64,000 nt of DNA from an uncultured Alphaproteobacteria bacterium (GTDB lineage Bacteria > Pseudomonadota > Alphaproteobacteria > Micropepsales > Micropepsaceae). Under the pieces are notes generated by a model. The model saw nothing but the letters and a program-made list of their open reading frames with translations. It was not told where the DNA came from and ran no database searches. This document shows, piece after piece, positions 1 through 8,221 of this stretch. The translations under genes were made by a program, and so were the position numbers. The stretch's first letter is position 1, and every line of letters starts with the position of its first letter. Where the stretch lies: NCBI GenBank assembly GCA_902826695.1, contig CADEFU010000012.1, positions 1 through 64,000 on the forward strand, read 5' to 3'.

Positions 1-45
1 GAACTGTCTCCCATTTTAGGTGTCTCACTTTTTGGGTCCACTCCA

Positions 46-84
46 ATACCTATTCACCTCTCTAGCGCCGGAGGGAATAGGTAT
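46..84. repeat. REP-like hairpin, copy 1
   Basis: Inverted repeat ATACCTATTC (46-55) and GAATAGGTAT (75-84) around a 19-nt loop containing TCTCTAGCGCCGGAG. The loop and right arm recur almost unchanged at 2703-2742, so this is a dispersed palindromic unit rather than a one-off hairpin. The outer left arm is degraded compared with the second copy. Confidence 0.7.
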
Positions 85-132
85 GCTTTCACCCTGTTCC
101 GCTATTCTGCAGACGGGCTTGCCTTTGCTCAC

Positions 133-612
133 TCAGCAGGCGTTGACGCCATCGGCTACTTTTTTCTGCCAATCGGGACCGAGGATCACCTGCGCGTCGA
201 CGCCTCTCTCGAATCCCGGGTCGCCGGGTTTGAGCATCAGGATCCGCATCGCCGTATCGTGCGAGCCGTACACGATCGTTTGCTGACCGCCGTAGTAGGT
301 TGTCGATTGTCCGTAGACGGAGTTCCCGCTCACCGTGGCGCTGCCGTAGGTGTTTGCATATGTCGGCCCCGTTTGGAGCACGCCCACATTGTTTTGGCTC
401 GCCGCACCGCCAACAATGTAGCGTGAGAACCCTCGGCGCAGCGTCTCAACCGCCGCCATCTGTTGAGCCACATCCTGTGAACCGGTTGCGCCGCATACGG
501 GCGCGGCCGACGTCGTAAGCATGATCTCATTGCTCGAAACCTGCATCACGCTCGTGCTGGCGCAACCGGCGACCGACAGCGCAATGACGGCCACCGCCGA
601 AATCCGAAGCAT
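133..612 (-). CDS. Small putative lipoprotein
   Basis: 159 aa. A hydrophobic signal ends in a lipobox (SVAGC about residue 15), so it should be lipid-anchored in the envelope. The start at 612 is chosen over upstream in-frame starts because AGGGAG lies just before it and the signal peptide begins there. The mature part is rich in Gly, Ser, Thr and Tyr in its middle and ends with Cys. No family is recognised. Two direct repeats at about 668-702 lie upstream and could be an operator. Confidence 0.75.
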   Translation of the reverse strand: MLRISAVAVIALSVAGCASTSVMQVSSNEIMLTTSAAPVCGATGSQDVAQQMAAVETLRRGFSRYIVGGAASQNNVGVLQTGPTYANTYGSATVSGNSVYGQSTTYYGGQQTIVYGSHDTAMRILMLKPGDPGFERGVDAQVILGPDWQKKVADGVNAC

Positions 613-667
613 TTGAGTCTCCCTTGTGTGCGCGCGAACTAGAGCAAGAGCGCACGACACATTGCAA

Positions 668-702
668 CTCCGATAGGTCGGGGCGACTCTGATAGGTCGG
701 GC
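668..702 (-). promoter_or_regulatory. Tandem direct repeat upstream of lipoprotein gene
   Basis: Two near-identical 14-bp units, CTCCGATAGGTCGG and CTCTGATAGGTCGG, sit about 20 bp (two helical turns) apart and 56-90 bp upstream of the lipoprotein start at 612. The spacing suits an operator for a dimeric regulator, but this is inference. Nothing else is visible in the 613-900 gap. Confidence 0.3.
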
Positions 703-900
703 GGTGCGTTGCTTCGCACGAAATTCCCCCAGGGGATGTAGCTGTGGCTGGCGGTTGCGGGTGGACGTCGATACAGATGCGGTGGCCGAACTGCGGCGGC
801 GGACGAGGCGCTTCCCTTTGTGAGAAATCCCACTTCGGCGCGCGCCGCAGTTTGCTAAGGCGAGCACGATCAACAACGCACGACTTCGGCCGCATACGCG

Positions 901-1959
901 ATGAGCAACACGCAAGACGGGGAAAAATCGACGCCCTTTCTATCTGCACGCGTCGATCACCTCTTTTCGTCAGCGAAGTACTTCAATGAGGGATTGAAGA
1001 ACCTGGCCACGCTCTTTTTGACTGGCTTTGCCCTTCTTTTCATCGTTACGATCACGATCTCGATGCTTTGGTCCGATCCCCATCTCTCTTCGTTCGAGGT
1101 CCCGAAGACGATGGCCGATCGAGGCTACACAAGCTCCGTCGTGAAGATGAGGATTCAGAGCTACGCCAACGAAATTGTTCGTCAGTCGAAGCAAAACCTC
1201 GAGGTGCGGGGAGCGCGGCATTCATTCGAGACCGAGCGCGTCGCCCTCGACTACAATCTCGGCTCGGGACTGACGCTGCGCCAGGTCGGAGAGGCCGCTC
1301 TGTCATTTTTCGGCTGGAGCGGAAACGAAATCAGGGGCGCCATCACGACAAGCGGCGGCGCCTATCACGTGTTCTTGGTACGCTCGGGCGTGCCTGTCGT
1401 GACCTCTATGCCGCGCTTCGCGGACGAGCAAGATCCGGAGCCGGTCTTGCGCGCGATCGCTACCGACATTCTTGCCGATGTGCACGCCTACACAGTCGGC
1501 ACCTACCACCATTCCTGCGGGCGTAACGACGCGGCACTCGTGATCGCCCAGAGAATGAAGGACGCCGGCACCGACCTCGCGTGGGCCAGCAATCTCGAGT
1601 GCATGACGTACAAGAGCATGATGCAGTACAGCCGCGCCGTCACCGCCTGCAAATCGGTGATCCAGCGGAACCCGAACATATTTGCCGCCTATGCGAATCT
1701 AGGAGACGCGTTGCTCATGCAGGGCTTGGTCAAGCGGGGCAAAGTGTATGACACGACGCCGGCGCTACGACACTTCGTCGAAGAAGCGCGCAGCGTTTAT
1801 CTGAGCGGCAAGCGGCTGCTGCACCCCGGCGACAAGTCCGGCATCTATTGTAACCTCTCGGCCATCGGCGAATTGTTGGGAGAAGGTCCGTCCCCGCAGT
1901 TGGAAAGCCTCTGCCTGAATGATCGGGAGCAGCCAGACCTTTCGGGCTGTGGTGGCTGA
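901..1959 (+). CDS. Membrane-anchored TPR-like protein
   Basis: 352 aa. One transmembrane helix at about residues 36-56 (LATLFLTGFALLFIVTITIS) follows a short cytoplasmic N-terminus. The C-terminal third looks like tetratricopeptide helices (for example ALVIAQRMKDAG and AYANLGDALLMQG), with several cysteines in CGRN, LECM and TACK contexts. It is probably a periplasmic protein-interaction protein. The specific function is unknown. It converges on the lipoprotein gene at 1979. Confidence 0.7.
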   Translation: MSNTQDGEKSTPFLSARVDHLFSSAKYFNEGLKNLATLFLTGFALLFIVTITISMLWSDPHLSSFEVPKTMADRGYTSSVVKMRIQSYANEIVRQSKQNLEVRGARHSFETERVALDYNLGSGLTLRQVGEAALSFFGWSGNEIRGAITTSGGAYHVFLVRSGVPVVTSMPRFADEQDPEPVLRAIATDILADVHAYTVGTYHHSCGRNDAALVIAQRMKDAGTDLAWASNLECMTYKSMMQYSRAVTACKSVIQRNPNIFAAYANLGDALLMQGLVKRGKVYDTTPALRHFVEEARSVYLSGKRLLHPGDKSGIYCNLSAIGELLGEGPSPQLESLCLNDREQPDLSGCGG

Positions 1960-1978
1960 CAAGACGTCGCGCCTCACC

Positions 1979-2650
1979 CTAGCGCGGCGGCGATGTCTTC
2001 TGCGAGCGAGGCCGTTGATTGTCACATGTTGGAAGCGTTTCAAGCCCAAGGAGGTGCGCCGCCAATTCGAGTGTCGAGGCACCTTTCGGCGCGCCGGCGA
2101 GCGTTTCCACGTACCGCTCGGCTACGTGTTCGCCGCGTACGGCGCCCGCCCGGTGCAACTCTAACAGTTCTCGCAGTTCTTGCGGATTCACCGGCCGGCA
2201 ATTCCTAATGTCTTGCCCAATATGCCCGACCAACGATTGCGCAAGCATCGCTTGGATGCGCGGGTTGTCCCTTACCGCAGGAATACGCAAGACATTGAGC
2301 GCTGCATCATTTCGGCCGCCGAGGTTCAAAGTTCCACTCAGAGCCAGCGCCGCGTCGACGTCCCCAGCGGTCGCTTTTTCCCGCAAAGCCGCCAACTCTG
2401 CATTCGCCCTTGATACACGCCCTGCCGCCTCCCGATCGCCGGCGGCGGCTCGCCTCCTTAGGTCTTCTTCGCGAAGGAGCGTATCGACTGTTTCGTCAGC
2501 AAACGTCACAGCTCCGGCTGACGCTTCGTCATGACCCTCTGGTGTGTCACCCGGCATGGTGATGCCCCACCGCGGCTGAAACGTTGTCAGGGCGCAACCG
2601 ACAAACGCCAAGCATGCCAACACCAGAAGGCCGCGATTCGCCGCACGCAT
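1979..2650 (-). CDS. Putative lipoprotein with helical repeats
   Basis: 223 aa. The start at 2650 has GGGAGA upstream and gives a signal peptide ending in LAFVGC, a good lipobox. The remainder is Ala/Arg/Glu-rich and helical, with Sel1- or TPR-like character (ATAGDVDAALALSGTLN). It converges with the TPR protein at 901-1959, 19 bp away. Both look like envelope proteins, but a shared function is not shown. No family assigned. Confidence 0.7.
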   Translation of the reverse strand: MRAANRGLLVLACLAFVGCALTTFQPRWGITMPGDTPEGHDEASAGAVTFADETVDTLLREEDLRRRAAAGDREAAGRVSRANAELAALREKATAGDVDAALALSGTLNLGGRNDAALNVLRIPAVRDNPRIQAMLAQSLVGHIGQDIRNCRPVNPQELRELLELHRAGAVRGEHVAERYVETLAGAPKGASTLELAAHLLGLETLPTCDNQRPRSQKTSPPR

Positions 2651-2684
2651 CCATTTTCTCCCAAAGAAATAGGTCGAAGAAGCA

Positions 2685-2741
2685 GGTGACAGCATACCTA
2701 CTCAGCTCTCTAGCGCCGGAGGGAATGGGTATGCTGTCACC
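2685..2741. repeat. REP-like hairpin, copy 2 (long palindrome)
   Basis: Perfect 14-bp arms GGTGACAGCATACC (2685-2698) and GGTATGCTGTCACC (2728-2741), extended inward by an imperfect 5-bp stretch, around a loop with TCTCTAGCGCCGGAGG. It shares its loop and right arm with copy 1 at 46-84. A half-unit (GGGGACAGCATACGCATTCA) recurs near 4126-4145. Confidence 0.8.
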
Positions 2742-2763
2742 CTATTGGGATGCGACGCTTAAT

Positions 2764-2821
2764 TCGGGGGACACGTGACAAACTTCGGCGACTGATCGAG
2801 AGTCTGTTACGTGTCCCCCGA
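2764..2821. repeat. Second palindrome, 17-bp arms
   Basis: Left arm TCGGGGGACACGTGACA (2764-2780) and right arm TGTTACGTGTCCCCCGA (2805-2821) pair with one mismatch across a 24-nt loop. It lies 22 bp from the preceding REP-like hairpin. The two fill the gap between the lipoprotein gene and the next CDS. Confidence 0.75.
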
Positions 2822-2856
2822 TTTGTTCAAACTGTCGGACATATGAGACGCTGTAG

Positions 2857-3294
2857 TTAGCTTGCCGCTCTTGGTACCAGACTCAACGCTTCCCGGATCG
2901 CTCGGACCCAATAGAAAAACTCAGCTGCCAACTCGCCTAGGTCGGACTCACGGTTCTCAATCTCGTCTTCAAGTCGGATCAATCGCTCGTTCAGCCTACG
3001 AAAGGTCTCTGCCAACAGATATTCGCAATCCGGCGGGAAGTCTCTCTTACGGGTCAATCGATCTGCGCTAGCAGACAGCCGCTGGAGTTGGCGCTCCAAC
3101 CTTCGCTCGCATGCGTGGATGTCACCGATAAGTTGAGGGCGAGAGTACCGGTGAAATCCGATCCTTCCCCACCCAACACTTGCGTGGATCCTGCTACTAA
3201 GCCGGTCCATCTCACTTTCAAAAAATCGACGCACGCTAGCAACGTCGTTCCGAAAGGCTTGATTAGCGAAGACTTGCGCAACTGTCTGGAACAT
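2857..3294 (-). CDS. Hypothetical coiled-coil protein
   Basis: 145 aa. Charged and heptad-rich (LERQLQRLSASADRL and RLNERLIRLEDEIENRESD), so it is probably a helical or coiled-coil cytoplasmic protein. Of two in-frame ATGs, the one at 3294 is preferred because AAGGAG (3301-3306) is 6 nt upstream of it but directly abuts the one at 3300. No family recognised. A T-rich stretch near 3400 in the upstream gap has no clear hairpin. Confidence 0.6.
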   Translation of the reverse strand: MFQTVAQVFANQAFRNDVASVRRFFESEMDRLSSRIHASVGWGRIGFHRYSRPQLIGDIHACERRLERQLQRLSASADRLTRKRDFPPDCEYLLAETFRRLNERLIRLEDEIENRESDLGELAAEFFYWVRAIREALSLVPRAAS

Positions 3295-3509
3295 CGTCAT
3301 CTCCTTTGATCTCCATGCATAGTTGTTGCTCCACCTAGTCGCGTTTTCTCACTCCCAACGCATTAAGTTATCGGCGAACGCAGAAAGCTAGGGCAAGTTT
3401 TTTTATTTTCGGGGGCGTCGCGCAAATTTCTTTGACGGGTGACGCTTGGATTGACGGAGGCTGTGCGGTCAACCTTCAGTTGCGACCTCGCTGTGGAGCG
3501 GTAGCCTCG

Positions 3510-4046
3510 CTAGCATCTCAAGAACTCTTGCACGATAGGGCTCCATTTGCGCCACGAATGGCCCCAGCTTGAGGGGTGCGTCATGCCAAGCACCCGCGCC
3601 GCCCCGATACGACCGGGAGTGCGCCATTCTTCGGCACCTTCAAACGGAATGTGGTCCCAAAGCCGCCTTCCACACACCAAGACATGCGTCGGCCGCAGGT
3701 CCTGTAACTGCTCAGCGAACGCAAGTTTGCCGGAGTGCCATTGTTGCTCAGTTGGCGCCAATCGCGGGCCATTGAGAAATGATTGTACGAAGTTCGAATA
3801 GGCAATCTGATCGAACACTCTTGGCCGATCGACCTTCCAGGCTGGCTCCCCCGTGATCGTGCAAGCAAGTGAAGTGAAAAACCGCGACCTTTTTTGATAA
3901 GCCCAAAGATCAACGGTGCGCTTTGTGTAGTCGGGTGTGTGGTCGTTTACATCTGGCTCGTAATGCGACTCCGCTAGCAACCAAAGCTGAATGGGGGCTG
4001 CGCGGTAACGGCATCCAACGAACGGTTCGAAATAAAGTTCGGCCAT
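3510..4046 (-). CDS. Hypothetical protein, possibly uracil-DNA-glycosylase-like fold
   Basis: 178 aa from the start at 4046 (MAELYFEPFVG). The segments WLLAESHY near the N-terminus and RPTHVLVCGRRLWDHIP followed by a late MTHPSSWG resemble the spaced motifs of uracil-DNA-glycosylase-type folds (early acidic/hydrophobic loop, late H-P-S loop). This is a weak resemblance and I do not assign an activity. No strong ribosome binding site is visible. Confidence 0.55.
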   Translation of the reverse strand: MAELYFEPFVGCRYRAAPIQLWLLAESHYEPDVNDHTPDYTKRTVDLWAYQKRSRFFTSLACTITGEPAWKVDRPRVFDQIAYSNFVQSFLNGPRLAPTEQQWHSGKLAFAEQLQDLRPTHVLVCGRRLWDHIPFEGAEEWRTPGRIGAARVLGMTHPSSWGHSWRKWSPIVQEFLRC

Positions 4047-4179
4047 CACACCATTCCGCTGCACGATCGATGTTGGGTTCAAGGCATGCTGCGACCGAAG
4101 GCAGCGAGAACCAACCCGAACCGGGGACAGCATACGCATTCACCGTCGGCGATTAAGTGAGCTGCTCCCGTTCCACCCA

Positions 4180-4992
4180 TCAACTTCCACCACTGTCGTT
4201 GTGCTGCCCGTGCGACGATTGTGAGCGCTCGCTGTCGGCGCCCTGCTCTTTCTTGCGCTGCCGCGAGCGTTGGAGCTTTTGCACCATTTTCGCCGCGGCC
4301 TTGGACTCATCGCTGTCGATCAAGTCGCGCTTGATGACTTCCGTGGCGAGCAAATTTGTCAGGTAGTCGTTGTCAACGCTCAGCCCCGGCGACAATCGGC
4401 GCAACTCCTTTCTGAGTTCGTCGACCAACTCCTCGCTCATGAGCACGGCCGCAACCGTGAATTTGTTCGTCAGCTGTTTCGTTGTTGCCAAGTCGTCCAT
4501 CGACCCTTTGGAGAACCCTTCCTTGCTCAGACTGCCGAAGCAATCGATGACCTCGGGGCTCGTGGATTTGACCGAAAGCGTGTCGATCTCGATGACCATC
4601 GACTTGTCGATAGGTTGTCCGAAGTGGATACGATACACGCGCCACACCTGACCGTTTGTCAGGACAACCCATTCGATTCCCTGGTTCGCGCCGTAGTCTA
4701 TCGCCTGCTTGACGTGCGCCTCTTTCAACTCGAGGCCTATTGCCTTTGCCTCGATCAAGAACCGAATCTCGTTGTCCACCTTCACCGCGAGATCGACGTA
4801 GGTTCCTTTGATCGCGTGCTCGGTCGTAACGTGCTGATACTTGTCGTAGCCCAAAACGTCACTGAGCATGTCTTGGATGATCACGACGGTGTCCGACTCG
4901 CCTATGTCTCGCTGCTTTGCGGCGGCTAGGATCGACTGGTAGCGCTTGAGTTCGGATGAAATGCGCGAGGCGACTTTGCTTGTAACAGGCAT
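4180..4992 (-). CDS. PD-(D/E)XK nuclease-like protein (HsdR N-terminal domain type)
   Basis: 270 aa. The core TYVDLAV followed by FLIEAK (Asp67, Glu81-x-Lys83) is the D...ExK signature of PD-(D/E)XK nucleases, in the arrangement seen in the N-terminal domain of type I restriction R subunits (HsdR_N). There is no helicase domain, so this is the stand-alone form. The C-terminal third is helical with a Lys/Arg/Gln-rich, low-complexity tail. The start at 4992 has GGGAGA upstream. No methylase or specificity subunit is adjacent, so a restriction role is unproven. Defence or DNA-repair roles are both possible. Confidence 0.75.
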   Translation of the reverse strand: MPVTSKVASRISSELKRYQSILAAAKQRDIGESDTVVIIQDMLSDVLGYDKYQHVTTEHAIKGTYVDLAVKVDNEIRFLIEAKAIGLELKEAHVKQAIDYGANQGIEWVVLTNGQVWRVYRIHFGQPIDKSMVIEIDTLSVKSTSPEVIDCFGSLSKEGFSKGSMDDLATTKQLTNKFTVAAVLMSEELVDELRKELRRLSPGLSVDNDYLTNLLATEVIKRDLIDSDESKAAAKMVQKLQRSRQRKKEQGADSERSQSSHGQHNDSGGS

Positions 4993-5132
4993 TCGAATGG
5001 TCTCCCGAACCAAAGAAGGCGTAGCAATGCGCAACATACAGCGCTCGGAAGCGATTTCGAATTGGAAAACTAGGAGCAGCGCTTACAACTAGCACACGAT
5101 TTTGGAGCGATAGGGACGCCCGCGGTCCCAGG

Positions 5133-5519
5133 CTATGTTGTACCTCTCCCCACCCCCTCCGCCATTCTGTCCAGGGCTTCGTCGCGTCTTGCTCGCACCG
5201 TGTCGCGGTGGGTGCCTAGGATGTGGCCGGCGCGTCTTGGGCCCATGCCGGCGGCTGCGGTGAGCCAGACGGCTTTTGTGAGATGCGGGTGGCCTTCCAG
5301 GAATCTGAACCAGGTGAACGTCTCGTGCATGCGGTCGATGGCTTTGGGGCTTGCGGGGCTCAAGCGCACGACGGGGGCTGTGTAGCCGTAGGCGTCGGCC
5401 AGGTCTTGGATCACTTGGGGCCAGCTGCTTTTTAATTCGGGGACGCTTTGCGCGGGCACGCGGCGCAGCGTGTCCCAGGCTTCGCGCAGGCGGGCGGCGA
5501 TGAAGGCGCGGTCGGGCAT
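5133..5519 (-). CDS. DUF6362-like phage protein with HTH
   Basis: 128 aa. The pattern ESW-like KSSWPQVIQDLADAYGY, then VVRLSPASPKAIDRMHETFTW, then a C-terminal helix-turn-helix-like GPRRAGHILGTHRDTVRARRDEA (broken here for length: GPRRAGHILGT / HRDTVRARRDEA) matches the phage DUF6362 family. It is found in replication or regulatory regions of temperate phages. It is the downstream end of a minus-strand replication module (helicase, initiator, this gene). Role unknown, probably DNA binding. Confidence 0.75.
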   Translation of the reverse strand: MPDRAFIAARLREAWDTLRRVPAQSVPELKSSWPQVIQDLADAYGYTAPVVRLSPASPKAIDRMHETFTWFRFLEGHPHLTKAVWLTAAAGMGPRRAGHILGTHRDTVRARRDEALDRMAEGVGRGTT

Positions 5520-5620
5520 GGCGGCCTCGGATCGGGGATGTGAGGGGTGATGGGATCAGGGGACAGGGATAGGTGTGGAGCGATCGCGCGCGCCATCGCC
5601 CATCCCCGCAACACCGCCCG

Positions 5621-6514
5621 CTATCCCCTGCTCTCCACCGTCTTCGCCGCGTCCGGCTTTGGGCCCCAGGCGGTGGACCAGACGCCGTCGCGGGCGAAGG
5701 CGTCGCGGCGGTCGGCTTCGAGTTGGGGGTCGATGCGGGCGACGGTGCCGGTGCGCGGGATCGTGGCGGTGCTGGCGAGGTAAGGCGCGCCGAGCGTGCG
5801 GTGTTGCGGTGCGCACGAGCGCCGGCGGTCGCGCGACTCGCGGATCGCTTCGGTGAAATACACCGGCGATGCGGGGACACGGCCGAGCTTTTTGGTCAGC
5901 GCCGCGATCGTCGGCCACACGTCGCGCTCCGGGTCGCTGCCTTCCTCGAGCCAGTTGGCGAACGTGTAGTCGAACGCCATCCACGCCATCTTGCGGTGCA
6001 GCGCGTCGATCGTCGTGCCCATCACCTCGACCGCGCGCAGCAGCGGCGCCTGCTGCTCTGTGGCTTTTGACTCTGTGACTTCTGACTCTTTGACTTCTGA
6101 CTCCTGGCTTTTGACTCCTAACTTATGGGGGTTAACCGGCGCCGGTGCATTTTTGGCGGTGAGCTGCGGGTTTCCGCCGCGCGCGCCGTTCGCCTTGTTG
6201 CTCTGACGTGTGCGGTGCTCGCGCACGACGCGCCGCGAGTAGATCGCGCCGCGATCGTCGCGCGAGAACACGTTGTTGCGTTCGAGTTCGGCGATGAGGC
6301 GTTCGGCGGTCGGCTTGCGCAGGCCGGCGGCACGGGCAATGTCGCTCACGCCGAGCACGGTGCCGCCGTCGGCCAAGACGCCAACGGGTTCGCTGCGCAC
6401 GGAGAGCGCCAGCATGTCGATCCACAGGCCACGCGCCTCAGGCGAACAGCGGCGCAGCGGCTGATCGAGAAGCCAGTCGGCCCAGATGAACTTCGAGTAG
6501 AAGATGGGGGACAT
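5621..6514 (-). CDS. Phage replication initiator-like protein (winged helix)
   Basis: 297 aa. The N-terminal 120 residues (YSKFIWADWL, then SPEARGLWIDMLAL, then LRKPTAERLIAELERNNVFSR) look like the winged-helix domain of phage replication protein O/DnaT-type initiators. These bring DnaB to the origin, which fits its place directly downstream of a dnaB gene. A Lys/Glu/Ser linker (KSQESEVKESEVTESK) is encoded by a tandem repeat at 6061-6125. The C-terminal half carries Trp-rich helices (HRKMAWMAFDYTFANWLEEG). GGAGACACC-type sequence precedes the ATG. Confidence 0.7.
   Translation of the reverse strand: MSPIFYSKFIWADWLLDQPLRRCSPEARGLWIDMLALSVRSEPVGVLADGGTVLGVSDIARAAGLRKPTAERLIAELERNNVFSRDDRGAIYSRRVVREHRTRQSNKANGARGGNPQLTAKNAPAPVNPHKLGVKSQESEVKESEVTESKATEQQAPLLRAVEVMGTTIDALHRKMAWMAFDYTFANWLEEGSDPERDVWPTIAALTKKLGRVPASPVYFTEAIRESRDRRRSCAPQHRTLGAPYLASTATIPRTGTVARIDPQLEADRRDAFARDGVWSTAWGPKPDAAKTVESRG
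6061..6125. repeat. Heptamer-like tandem repeat inside a coding region
   Basis: On the plus strand the units TGACTTC, TGACTCT, TTGACTTC, TGACTCC, TGGCTTT, TGACTCC follow one another with slight variation. The same type of short repeat is common in intergenic DNA of unrelated bacteria. Here it lies in frame in the linker of the replication protein and encodes alternating Ser/Glu/Lys. Confidence 0.75.
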
Positions 6515-6622
6515 GGTGTCTCCTTTGTGGGTGTGTGGGTGGGTCTCAGGGCTTGTAAGGAGGAAGCTTCACCACGAAGGCACGAAGAACACGAAGCAGT
6601 CACGAAGAAGGAAGAAAGAGCG

Positions 6623-6762
6623 CTCACACAATGAAACAATGGAACAATGGGTGCTCTTCCGCGCGCGTTAGCGCGCTGGCGGGTGTTGACAGGCGCTTCG
6701 CGCCGAAGAAGTGCGCGAGCCGTTGTTCAGCTCTTCATTGTTCCATTGTTTCATTGTGTGAG
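6623..6762. repeat. 27-bp inverted repeat element, copy 1
   Basis: Perfect 27-bp arms at 6623-6649 (CTCACACAATGAAACAAT plus GGAACAATG) and 6736-6762 around an 86-bp loop holding two small GC-rich hairpins. A second looser layer surrounds it: CACGAAGGCACGAAGAACAC on the left (about 6572-6591) and TTCTTCGTGTGCTTGGTG on the right (about 6771-6788). It fills the 294-bp gap between the initiator and helicase genes. No coding capacity is seen. The same arms recur at 10355-10431. Confidence 0.85.
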
Positions 6763-6808
6763 CCCTCTTCTTCTTCGTGTGCTTGGTGGTGAACCTTTCT
6801 TTCTTGCG

Positions 6809-8221
6809 TCACTTCAACCCCGAGCTTGGGGCGTCGAAGTGAGCGCGGGCGTGGCCTTCGCGGCCGTTGCGTTGCTTGGCGACGTGGATGTCGAGCACGG
6901 TCTTGCAGCGCGCCATCTCGGCGTACCAGTCGGGCCAATCGGGGGCGGCGCGGTGCGGCTCGCGCTTCTGCACGTAGTAGGCTTCGCGGTAGAGCAGCAG
7001 CACCAGGTCGGCGTCTTGCTCGATCGCGCCGCTTTCGCGCAGGTCGGAGAGTTCGGGCCGCCTACCTTCGCGCGCTTCGCTTTGGCGGTTCAGCTGGCTC
7101 AACGCCACGACGGGGACGTCGAGCGTGCCCGCCATCTTTTGCAGCGCGTCGGAGATCTCCGTCATCTCGGCGACCTTGTTGCCGCGGCAGTCGCGCTCCG
7201 GGCGGATCTTTTGCAGGTGGTCGACGATGACGAGGCCGAGCGGCGTGTGCGTCGCGGCGAGCTTCTTCTGCGCGCGCTTGGCGGCGAGCAGCAGGCCTGA
7301 GGGCGTGAGCTGGCGGCCTTCGTGGATGAAGAGCGGCAGCGCGCGCAACGCGGCCTCCGCTTGCACGAAGGCTTGCGCGTCGGCCTCGCGCAGCGCGGCG
7401 CGGCGGGCGTCGTCGTAGGCGATCGAGCGGTTCTCGTGCGCGAAGACGTGGGCGGCGATCAGGCGGAGCACGATCGCGGACGCCGCCATTTCCATGGAGA
7501 AGAACGCGACGGCGCGGCCTTGGGCGGCGGCCGCGAGCGCGAGGTGGCCCGCGAACGCGGTCTTGCCCATGCCGGGGCGCGCGCCGACGATGACGAGCTC
7601 CTTCGCGCGCAAGCCGCCGGTGATGTCGTCGAGGGCCGCGAGGTTGAACTTCAGCGTGGGCGCCGTGCCGGTCGCGCTCAGTTGGGCGAGCACATCGGCC
7701 GCGAGATCGCCGACCGGGCGGAAGCGTTCGGCGCTGCTCTCGGCGCTGCCGGCCGTCGCGGCGGTGAGCAGATCCTCCGCGCGTTCGGCGAGCTGCGCCG
7801 GCTCCGCCTCGATGCCCGCGTGTGCGGCGAGGTCCTGCAGCTCGCGCCCCATCGCGATCATCGTGCGGCGGAAGGCGAGGTTTTTGAGCGCGCGGGCCCA
7901 GTGTTCGACGTTGATGCAGCCCGCGCTCATGGCGGCGAGGGCAGCGAGATATTCCGTGCCGCCGGCGCCGCGCATGGCTTCATCCGCTTCGAACTGCGCG
8001 CGCAGCGTGAACGGCGTCGCCGCGCCGCCCGCCTTCACCGCGCGCACGATCGCGTCGAAGATGCGCTGGTGCAGCGGCTCGGCGAAGTGGTGCGCGTCGA
8101 GGAGGCCGATCAGACGCTCGGCGGCGGCGTTGTTGAGCAAGAGCTCGCCCAAGAGCTGCTGCTCGGTTTCGATGTCGTGCGGACGCGGCAGATCGAACGT
8201 GCGCGGGATGGCGTGGGTCAT
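6809..8221 (-). CDS. dnaB: Phage replicative DNA helicase DnaB
   Basis: 470 aa, close to the usual length of DnaB. N-terminal helical domain (IETEQQLLGELLLN), linker, then a RecA-like ATPase domain with Walker A GARPGMGKT (213-221), sensor-region FFSMEM, Walker B LGLVIVDHLQKI, and the late motif LSQLNRQSE with SDLRESGAIEQDAD. It unwinds DNA ahead of the replisome and would load through the initiator-like protein downstream. Its ATG overlaps the stop of the GcrA-like gene (8218-8221), so the two are translationally coupled. It lies among phage genes and is probably the phage copy rather than the host one. Confidence 0.93.
   Translation of the reverse strand: MTHAIPRTFDLPRPHDIETEQQLLGELLLNNAAAERLIGLLDAHHFAEPLHQRIFDAIVRAVKAGGAATPFTLRAQFEADEAMRGAGGTEYLAALAAMSAGCINVEHWARALKNLAFRRTMIAMGRELQDLAAHAGIEAEPAQLAERAEDLLTAATAGSAESSAERFRPVGDLAADVLAQLSATGTAPTLKFNLAALDDITGGLRAKELVIVGARPGMGKTAFAGHLALAAAAQGRAVAFFSMEMAASAIVLRLIAAHVFAHENRSIAYDDARRAALREADAQAFVQAEAALRALPLFIHEGRQLTPSGLLLAAKRAQKKLAATHTPLGLVIVDHLQKIRPERDCRGNKVAEMTEISDALQKMAGTLDVPVVALSQLNRQSEAREGRRPELSDLRESGAIEQDADLVLLLYREAYYVQKREPHRAAPDWPDWYAEMARCKTVLDIHVAKQRNGREGHARAHFDAPSSGLK

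Noticed and set aside
46..2821. Insertion sequence bounded by the REP-like hairpins
   Set aside because: No transposase frame lies between them and there are no target duplications. Only the repeats are supported.
6061..6125. CRISPR-like array
   Set aside because: Units are 7-8 bp with no spacers and lie in frame inside a gene.
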